Assembly (NCBI GenBank): GCA_003562655.1
Contig: PWUC01000164.1
Location: forward strand, 1-13,069
Direction: 5' to 3'
Length of the DNA: 13,069 nucleotides
Origin: Clostridia bacterium
GTDB lineage: Bacteria; Bacillota_E; SLMV01; PUMD01
Shown: positions 1 to 7,146 of the stretch, in pieces
How the letters are laid out: every line of letters starts with the position of its first letter
Position numbering within the stretch: position 1 is the first letter of the stretch
Notes under the pieces: generated by a model
Seen by the model: the letters and a program-made list of their open reading frames with translations, nothing else
Database searches by the model: none
What the model was told of the DNA's origin: nothing
Program-made: the position numbers and the translations under genes

Positions 1-292
1 CGGCAAAGGCCACATCCACGTTGTCCCGGCCCCGGAGCACCTCCCGCAGCACCGGGTCGAACCTCTCATCAATCTCCACCGCCAGAACCTGCTCATAAAG
101 ATAGGACAGGGGCAGGGTGAGGACACCCGGGCCCGCCCCGATGTCGACTGCCAGCCCGGCCGGTGCCGCCTGGGAGATTATGATCCGGACGATGTTGCCG
201 TCAATGAGGAAGTTCTGACCCAGCCCCCGCTCGGGTCGGAAGCCGTGCCCCTCCAGAACCTGGCGCAGACGGGAGGGACTCAGGTACTGCAC
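1..292 (-). CDS. rsmA: 16S rRNA adenine dimethyltransferase RsmA/KsgA, N-terminal part (cut by left edge)
   Basis: RsmA (KsgA) uses S-adenosylmethionine to dimethylate two adjacent adenines near the 3' end of 16S rRNA late in small-subunit assembly. About 97 N-terminal residues are visible; the rest lies beyond position 1. Translating the minus strand from a GTG at 292 gives the family landmarks: an LGQNFLID segment at about residues 24-31, the SAM-binding motif I (VDIGAGPGVLT) at about 51-61, and an AVEID strand at about 75-79 whose acidic residue contacts the SAM ribose. The GTG start is preceded by GAGGAGG at 300-306, seven bases away. It overlaps the end of tatD by 13 bases, so translation is probably coupled. 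The gene order metG-tatD-rsmA is typical of Firmicutes and supports the call. The open frame continues to the window edge without a stop. Confidence 0.93.
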   Translation of the reverse strand, partial: MQYLSPSRLRQVLEGHGFRPERGLGQNFLIDGNIVRIIISQAAPAGLAVDIGAGPGVLTLPLSYLYEQVLAVEIDERFDPVLREVLRGRDNVDVAFA

Positions 293-1077
293 GGGCCGGC
301 CTCCTCATAGAGATCCCGGGCGAAGAAGGTCTCGGCCGCAGCCGTGGTCGCAGCGGCCAGTTCCTCCACCGGGATCCCGCGGATCCGGGCGATCCTGCGG
401 GCAATGTGAAGGATGAAAGCCGGTTCATTGCGCCTCCCCCGCCTCGGATGGGGGGCCAGGTGGGGAGCGTCCGTCTCCAGGACCAGGCGTTCCAGGGGGA
501 TCCTCCGGGCAACCTCCCGGGCATCGACGGCGCTCTTGAAGGTGACCACCCCCCCCAACCCGATGAGGTACCCCCGCTCCAGGACTTCCTGCATCAGCCC
601 AACGTCCCCCGAAAAGCAGTGCAGAAGAACGGGATGTCCCGCAGGGAGTTCCTCGCGCAGGAGGGCCAGACAGTCCTCGTCCGCCTCCCGGTTGTGCACC
701 ACCACCGGTGCCCGGTGCTTCCGGGCGATGGCGAGCTGCCGGCGAAAAATTCGGCCCTGCACCGGGCGGGGCGAAAAATCGTAGTGATAGTCCAGACCGA
801 TCTCCCCGACACCCAGAACCTCGTCCAGGTCGAGAAGATCCTCGAGCCAGGCCAGATCCCGGTCTGCTGCACCGGCGGCCTGGTGGGGATGCACTCCCAC
901 CAGGGCCCACACCCCCGGCCGCGCGGCCAGTTTCACTGCCGCCCGGGAGCTCGATCGATCGGTGCCCGCATTGATGATCGCCGCCACCGAGGCGGCGCGG
1001 GCGCGGGCCATGCACGCCTCCCGGTCATCTGCAAAGGCATCATCATAGAGGTGAGCATGGGTGTCGACGAGAGGCAA
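280..1077 (-). CDS. tatD: TatD-family metal-dependent hydrolase (DNase)
   Basis: TatD-type TIM-barrel hydrolases are metal-dependent deoxyribonucleases, with 3'-5' exonuclease activity on DNA in E. coli TatD. The protein is 265 residues, a normal length for the family. Metal ligands are visible in order: the THAHL motif (His7, His9), Glu92 in GEIGLDY, His128 in VVVHNRE, His153 in LHCFSG and Asp203 in LETDAPHLAP. The RGRRNEP stretch after the last ligand is also family-typical. The start is a TTG at 1077, one base after the metG stop. It is supported by AGGGTGA about six bases upstream inside the metG end and by the fact that the motif begins only a few residues later. It is cotranscribed and probably translationally coupled with metG, and its 3' end overlaps rsmA by 13 bases. 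The cellular substrate in this organism is not shown by the sequence. Confidence 0.95.
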   Translation of the reverse strand: MPLVDTHAHLYDDAFADDREACMARARAASVAAIINAGTDRSSSRAAVKLAARPGVWALVGVHPHQAAGAADRDLAWLEDLLDLDEVLGVGEIGLDYHYDFSPRPVQGRIFRRQLAIARKHRAPVVVHNREADEDCLALLREELPAGHPVLLHCFSGDVGLMQEVLERGYLIGLGGVVTFKSAVDAREVARRIPLERLVLETDAPHLAPHPRRGRRNEPAFILHIARRIARIRGIPVEELAAATTAAAETFFARDLYEEAGPCST

Positions 1078-1078
1078 T

Positions 1079-2992
1079 TCACTTCACCCTGCTTCCCGGG
1101 GGCATGAGGCCCTCCACACTGAGCAGAGAAAGATCATCGCCGTCTTCAGCCGCCAGGATCATGCCCTGGGACTCCACCCCGAACAGTCTGGCGGGCTCCA
1201 GGTTCGCCACGACAACTACCTGCTTGCCGGGGAGTTCGCCGGGATCATAGTGCTCGGCGATGCCCGCCACCACCTGCCGCGTCTCACCGTGACCCACGTT
1301 GACCACCACCCGCAGCAGGCGATCGGCACCTTCGATCCGAGCGGCCTCGACCACTCGCGCCACCCGCAGCTCCATCCGGCTGAAGGTATCGTAGTCGATC
1401 ATCGGCAGTGTCTCCTCCTCTCTGTCCTGCTCCTGCCCTTGCTCCTGCAGAACCTCCTCGGGATCCAGCCGGGGAAACAGGGGAGCACCCCGGTCTATGC
1501 TGACGCCCGGCAGGATCCTCCCCCAGGCCAGATCCTGCCAGCGCGTGTCCTCCAGGGGTCCTGACTGATCCAGCCCCAGCTGCCTCCAGATCTCGGAGGG
1601 AGCATCGACCAGGAAGGGTCGCAGGGCAATGGCCAGGATGCGCAGAACCTCGGACATGTTGTACAGAACGGTCGCCCGGCGTCCGGCCCCCGCCTCGTCG
1701 CTCCAGGGTGCCGTCTCGTCGATATACTTGTTGGCCGCGTTGACCAGTTTCCATATCGCCTCCAGAGAATCGCTTAGCAGGTTGCGCTCCAGGGCCCGGG
1801 TCGCCTCCTCTGCGGCTTCGCCGGCCACAGCCTGAAGCTCCCGGTCAATCCCGGTCTGATCACCTGGAGCCGGGATCACCCCATCGCAGTACCGGTTGAT
1901 CATGGCCGTGACCCGGCTGAGCAGGTTGCCCAGATCGTTGGCCAGGTCCACGTTTGTGCGCTCCACCAGGGCCCTCTCGGTGTATTTGCCGTCGGCCCCG
2001 AAGGGGATCTCTCTGAGCAGGTAGTAGCGCACCACGTCCCGCCCGTATTTCTCCTTGAGTACCAGGGGATCTATCACATTGCCCCTGGACTTGGATATCT
2101 TCTGCCCTCCCAGGGTCAGCCAGCCGTGGCCGAAGATCTGACGCGGAAGGGGAAGGCCCAGTGCCATCAGCATGATGGGCCACACGAGGCAGTGGAAACG
2201 CAGGATCTCCTTGCCTATCAGGTGGACGTCGGCGGGCCACCACCGGTCGAACTCGCCGCCCTCGTCACCGTATCCTATGGCGGTGACGTAGTTGCATACG
2301 GCGTCGAACCACACGTATATGACGTAGTCAGGATCGAAGGGCACCGGAATTCCCCACGGCAGGGAATCGCGGCGCCGGGTCACGCACATGTCCTCCAGGC
2401 CGCTTCCGAGAAAACTGACCATCTCATTCCGCCGGGTCACGGGCTGGATGAACTCCGGGTGATCCTCAATGTGCTGCAGCATCTCGCCAGCATACTTGCT
2501 CAGTCTCAGAAAATAGGCCTCTTCCTCGACCCAGGCCACCTCCCGGCCGCAGTCCGGGCAGCGACCACCCTCGACCCTGCCCTTAGGGAAGAAGCTCTCG
2601 CAGGGCGTGCAGTACCACCCGGCATAGGTGGAGGCATAGATGTCGTCCTGCTCATAGAGCCTGGCGAATATGTCCTGGACGACCCTCATGTGCCTCTGGT
2701 CTGTGGTCCGTATGAACCCGTCCCAACTGATCCCCAGCTCGGACCACAGGCCCCTGATCCAGGCGGCCATTTCATCGACAAACTCCTGGGGAGAGACCCC
2801 CTTCTCCTCGGCTGCCTGTTGGATCTTCTGCCCGTGCTCATCGGTACCGGTCAGGTAGTAGGTGTCCCGTCCCCTCAGCCGGTGATAGCGGGCCAGGGCA
2901 TCGGCCGCCACGGTGGTGTAGGTGTGGCCGATGTGCAGCCGGTCATCAGGATAGTAGATGGGTGTGGTGATGTAGAAGCGGTCCCGTTCCAT
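1079..2992 (-). CDS. metG: Methionyl-tRNA synthetase with C-terminal tRNA-binding domain
   Basis: MetG charges tRNA-Met with methionine using ATP in the cytosol. The protein is 637 residues. Class I signatures are present: HIGH at residues 20-23 and the KMSKS-equivalent KISKS at about 298-302, followed by RGN. A zinc knuckle of two CxxC pairs sits at Cys128/131 and Cys145/148, which fits the zinc-binding subtype. The anticodon-binding helical domain fills roughly 350-500. A Glu/Gln-rich linker (about 510-528) leads to a C-terminal EMAP/Trbp-like tRNA-binding domain from about 532 (MIDYDTF..MELRVARV) to the end. The ATG at 2992 was chosen because it follows AAGGAGG by nine bases and because MERDRFYITTPIYYP is the usual N-terminus. 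The open frame extends upstream to 3136, but that part is the T-box leader. Expression is expected to rise when uncharged tRNA-Met accumulates. Confidence 0.97.
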   Translation of the reverse strand: MERDRFYITTPIYYPDDRLHIGHTYTTVAADALARYHRLRGRDTYYLTGTDEHGQKIQQAAEEKGVSPQEFVDEMAAWIRGLWSELGISWDGFIRTTDQRHMRVVQDIFARLYEQDDIYASTYAGWYCTPCESFFPKGRVEGGRCPDCGREVAWVEEEAYFLRLSKYAGEMLQHIEDHPEFIQPVTRRNEMVSFLGSGLEDMCVTRRRDSLPWGIPVPFDPDYVIYVWFDAVCNYVTAIGYGDEGGEFDRWWPADVHLIGKEILRFHCLVWPIMLMALGLPLPRQIFGHGWLTLGGQKISKSRGNVIDPLVLKEKYGRDVVRYYLLREIPFGADGKYTERALVERTNVDLANDLGNLLSRVTAMINRYCDGVIPAPGDQTGIDRELQAVAGEAAEEATRALERNLLSDSLEAIWKLVNAANKYIDETAPWSDEAGAGRRATVLYNMSEVLRILAIALRPFLVDAPSEIWRQLGLDQSGPLEDTRWQDLAWGRILPGVSIDRGAPLFPRLDPEEVLQEQGQEQDREEETLPMIDYDTFSRMELRVARVVEAARIEGADRLLRVVVNVGHGETRQVVAGIAEHYDPGELPGKQVVVVANLEPARLFGVESQGMILAAEDGDDLSLLSVEGLMPPGSRVK

Positions 2993-3019
2993 GGTAGCAT
3001 TCCTCCTTCCGCGATGCAT

Positions 3020-3049
3020 AAAAAACCCCTCGCCTCGCAGAGGCGGGGG
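3020..3049 (-). terminator. Intrinsic terminator of the metG T-box
   Basis: On the minus strand a CCCC/GCCTC arm pairs with GAGGC/GGGG around a TGC loop, with a two-base GA bulge, and is followed at once by six T (3025-3020). It overlaps the end of the T-box antiterminator segment, so the two folds are mutually exclusive, as in other T-box leaders. The metG ribosome site and ATG follow downstream. Confidence 0.9.
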
Positions 3050-3280
3050 AACCCGCGGTACCACTCTGATTCGCCCGGGCCTCACGGCCGGGGCCTCAAC
3101 CGGAGCGCAAACTCCGGAGCACTGTAACGGGCGCACCCGTACGCGCCTACTCGGTCACCTTTCGACGCAAAGCTCCGGGGCCATCTTCCCGGGGCCGCCG
3201 CTGACCGGCTCACACCAGACCCGGTTCGCTGAGCAACTGCCGCCCAGGTACTCCTCCCCTTCATCGCAGTCAGGAGTCTT
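3020..3280 (-). promoter_or_regulatory. T-box leader (tRNA-Met-sensing riboswitch) of metG
   Basis: The untranslated RNA ahead of metG has the parts of a T-box element. The conserved T-box AGAGTGGTACCGCG lies at 3067-3054 on the minus strand. It is followed directly by a GC-rich intrinsic terminator hairpin and a run of six T. Upstream are Stem I-type features: GGAGAGTA-like GGAGGAGTA near 3255, GGTGTGAGCC near 3212, CCCCGGAGC near 3180 and the GAGTAGG...CCCGTTAC segment. An ATG triplet at 3184-3182 sits where the specifier codon would be expected, consistent with tRNA-Met. The UGGU of the T-box would pair with an ACCA tail, matching the A discriminator of tRNA-Met. The specifier assignment is an inference from position; the T-box call itself is strong. 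Confidence 0.93.
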
Positions 3281-3287
3281 GTTGCTG

Positions 3288-3316
3288 ATTATACCGGTCT
3301 GAATCGGACCCGTCAA
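3288..3316 (-). promoter_or_regulatory. Sigma-A-type promoter of the metG operon
   Basis: The minus strand carries TTGACG (3316-3311), a 17-base spacer and a perfect TATAAT (3293-3288). Transcription would begin near 3280, just before the first T-box helix. The match and the spacing, together with the T-box directly downstream, make this the best promoter in the window. Confidence 0.9.
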
Positions 3317-3339
3317 CAAATTCCTCCCAGAACCATCCG

Positions 3340-3353
3340 CAGGGTTGCCCCTG
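3340..3353 (-). other. Small hairpin with GCAA tetraloop upstream of the metG promoter
   Basis: The region 3317-3518 between the S9 peptidase gene and the metG promoter has no convincing gene. It contains one compact structure, CAGGG-GCAA-CCCTG on the minus strand (five base pairs, GNRA-type loop). No T-run follows, so it is at best a weak terminator or RNA-end structure for the peptidase transcript. Confidence 0.3.
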
Positions 3354-3518
3354 GGATGCGGGCTCAGGGGCGAATCCGCTCGCCGCGGCGCTGCAGCCGG
3401 GGCGACATCTCACCGCTGCCATGACATCCTCGCACGCAACACGAAACGGACCCACGCAGCTTCCCGGGCAGGCGGGAGCCGATAGCTTTCATCTTCCACC
3501 TGCACCCGCAGCTGCCAC

Positions 3519-5321
3519 CTACCTGTTCAGAACATGGCGGTCCAGAAAACTGGCTGTCCGGCTGTGGGCCCTGATCTTGTTGGGCAGTTTGGTCAGACCG
3601 TGGCCCTCGTCATCGAAAAGGAGGTACTCGACCGCACCGCCCCGGTCCTGGATCGCCCTCACGATTTGCTCCGTCTCCCCGACGGGAACCCTGGGATCGT
3701 TGGCACCATGTATCACCAGGAGCGGGGTCCGAATCCTGTCGGCCTTGTGAATGGGAGATATGCTCACCAGGAAGTCGCGATCGTGCTCCAGGCTGCCGTA
3801 CTCCCCCTCCCGCAGGTGCCGTCGCCAGGGACCGGTGTTTTCCAGGAAGGTGACGAAGTTGGCTATTCCGACGCGGTCGACGGCGGCTGCAAACAGGTCA
3901 GGATATTCGGTGATGCAGGCCAGGACCATGAAACCGCCGTAGCTCCCCCCCATCACCGCCAGCCGGTCCGGGTCGGCAATACCCTCAGAGACCATCCACT
4001 CGACACCGGCCCTGATGTCCCTGACCGTGTTCATCCGCTTCTCGACATCGTCCATGTGGATGTACTCCTTGCCGTAGCCGGCACTGCCCCTAACGTTGGG
4101 GGCAAAGACGGCGTAGCCCCGGTTCACCAGGTACTGTGTGACTGGATTGAAGTTCACCCGGCGCTGACCCTCGGGCCCACCGTGGATGTCGACTACCACC
4201 GGCAGATTCTCATCTGCGCAACCTGACGGCCGGTACAGGAAGGCGGGGACGCTGAGGCCGTCGAAACTCTCGTAGCGGATGAGCTCCGGTTCCACCAGGG
4301 AATCCCGCGGGATGCCGGCCCGGGAAGCGAAGGTCAACTGTCTGGCCTCCCCTGAGGTCACGTCACAGAGCCACACGTTGGCATTGTCCCGAGAACCGTC
4401 AACCCTCACCGCCAGTTCATCCCGGACGGGAGACCAGGCCAGATCTGTGTACACTCCCGCGGGAAGACCCGCCACCTGCTTGCTCCTGCCGGAATGCAGA
4501 TCCCGGATGAAAAGCTGCGAGTACCCGTCAGCATTCACCAGGTACGCCAGTCGATCCCCCCGGGGTGAGAGCCCGAGGCCCTCGATTTCACAGTCCAGTT
4601 CCAGGACATCTGTGAAGTTGTCGCCCGCGACCTCGTAGTGCGCGATCCGCCTCAGGTCACGACCAACATTCGTGATCAGGTAGAAGCCCTCTCCCCCGGG
4701 CGTCCAGGCAATGTCAGCGTAGACTGCCTCACCGCAACCCAGGGCCAGCTGCCGCGCCGATCTCTTGTGCACATCCACGAGGAAGAGGTCGGCATCGAAG
4801 GTGGTGTTGGCCCGGATCACAACGAGGAAACGGTCATCGGGGGACCAGCCCGCCACCCGGTTGGAACCGTCCTCCTCGAAGACCAGATCCTCCTCTCCGG
4901 AGACCACATCCTGCACATAGACGCCGAAGTGAACCGGGTGGTTCCGGTTGGCGGCAAAGGCCACGCGGCGGCCGTCGCTGGACCAGCCGCCAAAATTGTG
5001 AATCACATCGGGATGATCGGTCAGCTGGGTGACCTCCGCGCCGTCGGCCGAGAGAAGGAACAGCTGTTCCCGCTCATTGCCGCCCGCATCCATACCGAAC
5101 ACGATCTGTTCGCCTGCGGGCGAATAGGCGACGGTGCTGACCCTCTCGCTGGAAAAGCTGAGCTGCTCCGGCCATCCTCCTGCACGTGAAACGCTCCAGA
5201 CCTGCGGAACTCCGGTGACGTCGTGCAGGAAGGCGACCTGTTCCCCATCGGGGGAAAAGGTGGGGCCCTGGGCGCTGCGAACATTGAGATAACGGTCGAT
5301 GTCAAGGGGCTTGTCGGGCAC
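3519..5321 (-). CDS. S9-family serine peptidase (prolyl oligopeptidase / acylaminoacyl-peptidase type)
   Basis: S9 peptidases cleave short peptides; acylaminoacyl-peptidase types release N-blocked residues. The protein is about 600 residues. The first ~345 residues form repeated beta-propeller blades with TolB/WD40-like phrases (FSPDGEQVAF, WSSDGRRVAF, WSPDDRFLV, LSPRGDRLAY). An alpha/beta-hydrolase domain follows from about 350. Its oxyanion segment is HGGPEG (about 380), the nucleophile is Ser460 in GGSYGGF, and the other triad members are Asp542 in HGANDPRVP and His574 in DEGHGL. All three catalytic residues are therefore intact. There is no signal peptide or membrane segment, so it acts in the cytosol. 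The GTG at 5321 is preferred because GAGAGG lies about nine bases upstream; a GTG at 5330 is the alternative and adds three residues. It sits downstream of a peptide-type ABC importer and could hydrolyse imported peptides, which is an inference. The exact specificity is unknown. Confidence 0.92.
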   Translation of the reverse strand: MPDKPLDIDRYLNVRSAQGPTFSPDGEQVAFLHDVTGVPQVWSVSRAGGWPEQLSFSSERVSTVAYSPAGEQIVFGMDAGGNEREQLFLLSADGAEVTQLTDHPDVIHNFGGWSSDGRRVAFAANRNHPVHFGVYVQDVVSGEEDLVFEEDGSNRVAGWSPDDRFLVVIRANTTFDADLFLVDVHKRSARQLALGCGEAVYADIAWTPGGEGFYLITNVGRDLRRIAHYEVAGDNFTDVLELDCEIEGLGLSPRGDRLAYLVNADGYSQLFIRDLHSGRSKQVAGLPAGVYTDLAWSPVRDELAVRVDGSRDNANVWLCDVTSGEARQLTFASRAGIPRDSLVEPELIRYESFDGLSVPAFLYRPSGCADENLPVVVDIHGGPEGQRRVNFNPVTQYLVNRGYAVFAPNVRGSAGYGKEYIHMDDVEKRMNTVRDIRAGVEWMVSEGIADPDRLAVMGGSYGGFMVLACITEYPDLFAAAVDRVGIANFVTFLENTGPWRRHLREGEYGSLEHDRDFLVSISPIHKADRIRTPLLVIHGANDPRVPVGETEQIVRAIQDRGGAVEYLLFDDEGHGLTKLPNKIRAHSRTASFLDRHVLNR

Positions 5322-5489
5322 ACTAACCACCCTCTCTTTCTGCTGGGATGATGCTCCTCCGTGTCGACACCAAAGGGCCTCGACGCAGCTGCATTCTGCA
5401 AATGCCGGCCAGATCCTGTCTGGGGGCCTGAAACGATCCAGGAGGCCAGTTGCGCAGCCCGCATCCCCTGCCTGCGAGCTCTGGGCCGA

Positions 5490-6779
5490 TCACCTTACCA
5501 CCGGGAAGACAGTGCCGTGGGGGATCAGGTAGGTGGACGGAACCGAACCGTGTTTTTCGCACACGAAGTCCACAGCCTCATCCATCGACCTCACCGGAAG
5601 CATGCCCGCTGCCGTCACCTGTTCCTCCGGCAGGGATGAAAGAAGCAGGATGTCGCATTCCCGGGCCATGAGCCGGCAGTGAAAGGCCATGAACCCTCCA
5701 ATGGTGAAATCCTCCCTCAACGCGGCCTCCCTCTCGTCATCGTGGGCGTGATCGAAGAACATGGCGGCAAAATGGTCATTTCCCATGCCCTCGCTGCACT
5801 CCGACACAATGATAAGGGTGCCTCCATCGACGGCGGCCCGGCGGGCATTGTACAGGGTCTTGTAGGTCTGGTAGAGGTTGATGTCCTTCGGGTATCCGCC
5901 GGCCGAGGCGATGACCAGATCCGCCCTCTCCTCAATGCTGACCTGGAAGTGTTCCTCCACCATGCGGCAGCCCACCCGGTGAGCGGCCTTCATCTCACCG
6001 GCGACAGCCATACTGATGCGATGCCTGTCATCGTCCACGATGACATTCAGGAGGAAGGTAGGAGAGAGCATGGACGCGCCGGCGACTATGTCCTCGTAGC
6101 AGGGATTCCCCTGCAGACTCCCCGCCTGCACCTGAGGGTTCAGTCGGCTGCCTGTCGCCTGCCCCAGGGCGAGGGAATGGTTCGCCATGATGGAATCATA
6201 CCCCGCCACTCCGGGCAGAATTGCCTTTCCGCCCCCGCCAAATCCAGCCAGGAAATGATACACGATGCCACCCGTTGCTATGACCCTGTCGGCGCCGGCG
6301 ACCAGCCTGTTGATCCTCACCGGCGTACCCGCCGTGGTGTGCCCCATGTAGACCAGGTTCTCGTCATCCCGGGACCGGTGGTCAATGACCCGGACCCGCG
6401 CATACACCTCTTCACCGACGAGTCGCAGATGCTCCCTTTCGGTCTGCTCCCTGTGATCGCCCGCCGCAGAGACAATGACCACATCCTGATCCCTGACTCC
6501 CGCCCGCTGAAGCTGATCCAGCAGGAGCGGCAGGAAAACGTGATGTCTCACCCACGATCGGGTCGTGTCTCCGATGAGGATGCAGACCTCGTCGCCCTCC
6601 TGCACCAGCTCGTGCAGCTCACCCGATGCAATCGGATGGGCCAGGGCCTCTCTCACAACATCCCTTTCGTCCCTGTCCGAGGGGAGGGGAGCCCCTCTCA
6701 GGACCCCGGCTAGAGCCTCCGCAGGCACTTCAACAGCAACAAGGTGATCCCCATAGGGAACACTGTGCACAGTCTGCAC
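5490..6779 (-). CDS. LarA-family nickel-pincer racemase/epimerase (lactate racemase homologue)
   Basis: LarA enzymes interconvert the stereoisomers of 2-hydroxyacids, such as lactate, by hydride transfer to a nickel-pincer nucleotide bound covalently to a lysine. This 429-residue protein keeps every residue known to matter in Lactiplantibacillus plantarum LarA, at nearly the same numbers: His109 (AAGDHREQT), His175 (VYHFLAG), cofactor lysine Lys185 (GGGGKAILPG), His201 (MANHSLAL), and Gln304/Lys307 (LYQTYKT). A GDTTR motif lies near residue 70. A GTG at 6779 is chosen because a GGGAGGGGGAG ribosome site is five bases upstream and the numbering then matches the family; a TTG at 6806 is possible but poor. 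The cofactor genes larB, larC and larE are not in the window. LarA paralogues differ in substrate (lactate, malate, phenyllactate and others), so the substrate here is unknown. The enzyme is predicted cytosolic. Confidence 0.9.
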   Translation of the reverse strand: MQTVHSVPYGDHLVAVEVPAEALAGVLRGAPLPSDRDERDVVREALAHPIASGELHELVQEGDEVCILIGDTTRSWVRHHVFLPLLLDQLQRAGVRDQDVVIVSAAGDHREQTEREHLRLVGEEVYARVRVIDHRSRDDENLVYMGHTTAGTPVRINRLVAGADRVIATGGIVYHFLAGFGGGGKAILPGVAGYDSIMANHSLALGQATGSRLNPQVQAGSLQGNPCYEDIVAGASMLSPTFLLNVIVDDDRHRISMAVAGEMKAAHRVGCRMVEEHFQVSIEERADLVIASAGGYPKDINLYQTYKTLYNARRAAVDGGTLIIVSECSEGMGNDHFAAMFFDHAHDDEREAALREDFTIGGFMAFHCRLMARECDILLLSSLPEEQVTAAGMLPVRSMDEAVDFVCEKHGSVPSTYLIPHGTVFPVVR

Positions 6780-6816
6780 CTGAACTCCCCCTCCCTGATG
6801 CCGCAACGGACATTCC

Positions 6817-6957
6817 TCACTGGTAGTCTACCCCACCCGTACATTCTTCTCGACCGCCTCCGGCCCCACGACACCCGGTACGGCTTCGATGCCGCACACA
6901 TGGCACCAGAGACATCGCGGGCATCCATTCTCGATGCATGCTCTCCCCCAGAAACAT
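6817..6957 (-). CDS. Candidate 46-codon leader ORF upstream of larA homologue
   Basis: An ATG at 6957 is preceded by GGAGGTGGTC, a near-perfect match to the anti-Shine-Dalgarno sequence, with GGAGG five bases from the ATG. The frame runs 46 codons to a TGA at 6819-6817, leaving 37 bases before the larA GTG. The predicted peptide starts MFLGESMHREWM and is Met-, Arg-, Gly- and Cys-rich. It has no recognisable domain, and the composition is not clearly protein-like. The ribosome site and its placement inside a hairpin are the only support. It could be a regulatory leader peptide, or the SD could drive nothing and be chance. Confidence 0.3.
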   Translation of the reverse strand: MFLGESMHREWMPAMSLVPCVRHRSRTGCRGAGGGREECTGGVDYQ

Positions 6958-6989
6958 GACCACCTCCAGCTTTTCTCGCTGAGGTGGTC
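6958..6989 (-). promoter_or_regulatory. Hairpin with a Shine-Dalgarno sequence in its 3' arm
   Basis: The minus strand reads GACCACCTC, AGC, a short loop, GCT with one bulged base, then GAGGTGGTC, giving nine plus three base pairs. The 3' arm contains GAGGTG of a strong ribosome site three bases before an ATG at 6957, and the 5' arm is therefore an anti-SD. No T-run follows, so a translational switch or RNA-end structure fits better than an intrinsic terminator. The base pairing is seen directly; the function is inferred. Confidence 0.5.
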
Positions 6990-7146
6990 CGATCCGTCAG
7001 GAGCCCGGCAATGCGCAACCAGCGAACCGGGCCCCTTCCAATCACCTCAACCCCTGAGGCAGAAGGACCGGATCCGCTGGCCGTTGTGCTGCCGGACGTT
7101 GACTGCATCCCTCGATGACAGCGTCCTGACCGGACTGTACTGGTGC

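Larger units (their letters stand above)
6780..7146 (-). other. 367-base region between dppC-type gene and larA homologue
   Basis: No long gene is convincing here and no good -35/-10 pair was found. It holds the SD-containing hairpin at 6958-6989, a 46-codon candidate leader ORF (6817-6957) and, in another frame, a cysteine-rich open stretch without a normal start (6828-7046). Small inverted repeats such as CCTCA/TGAGG near 7045 are also present. The larger reading frame across the region (7108 to 6710) runs into larA out of frame, has no ribosome site and is probably a shadow. Confidence 0.6.

Noticed and set aside
406..1107. 233-codon plus-strand open frame opposite tatD
   Set aside because: Antisense shadow of a gene with full TatD metal-ligand motifs; no domain seen.
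2126..3127. 333-codon plus-strand open frame opposite metG
   Set aside because: It mirrors a GC-rich essential gene, has no recognisable domain, and crosses the T-box leader; metG motifs on the other strand are unambiguous.
2993..3136. 48-residue N-terminal extension of metG
   Set aside because: This stretch is the T-box, terminator and ribosome site; the conserved MetG N-terminus begins at the ATG at 2992.
5679..6713. 344-codon plus-strand open frame opposite the larA homologue
   Set aside because: Antisense shadow from GC-rich codon usage; the LarA catalytic residues are all on the minus strand.
6958..6989. Hairpin as a classical Rho-independent terminator after the permease gene
   Set aside because: No run of T follows the stem on either strand; the SD in the 3' arm offers a better explanation.
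6710..7108. 132-codon minus-strand open frame across the gap into larA
   Set aside because: Out of frame with larA, no ribosome site at its start, low-complexity Ser/Gly/Arg composition at the N-terminus and no domain.
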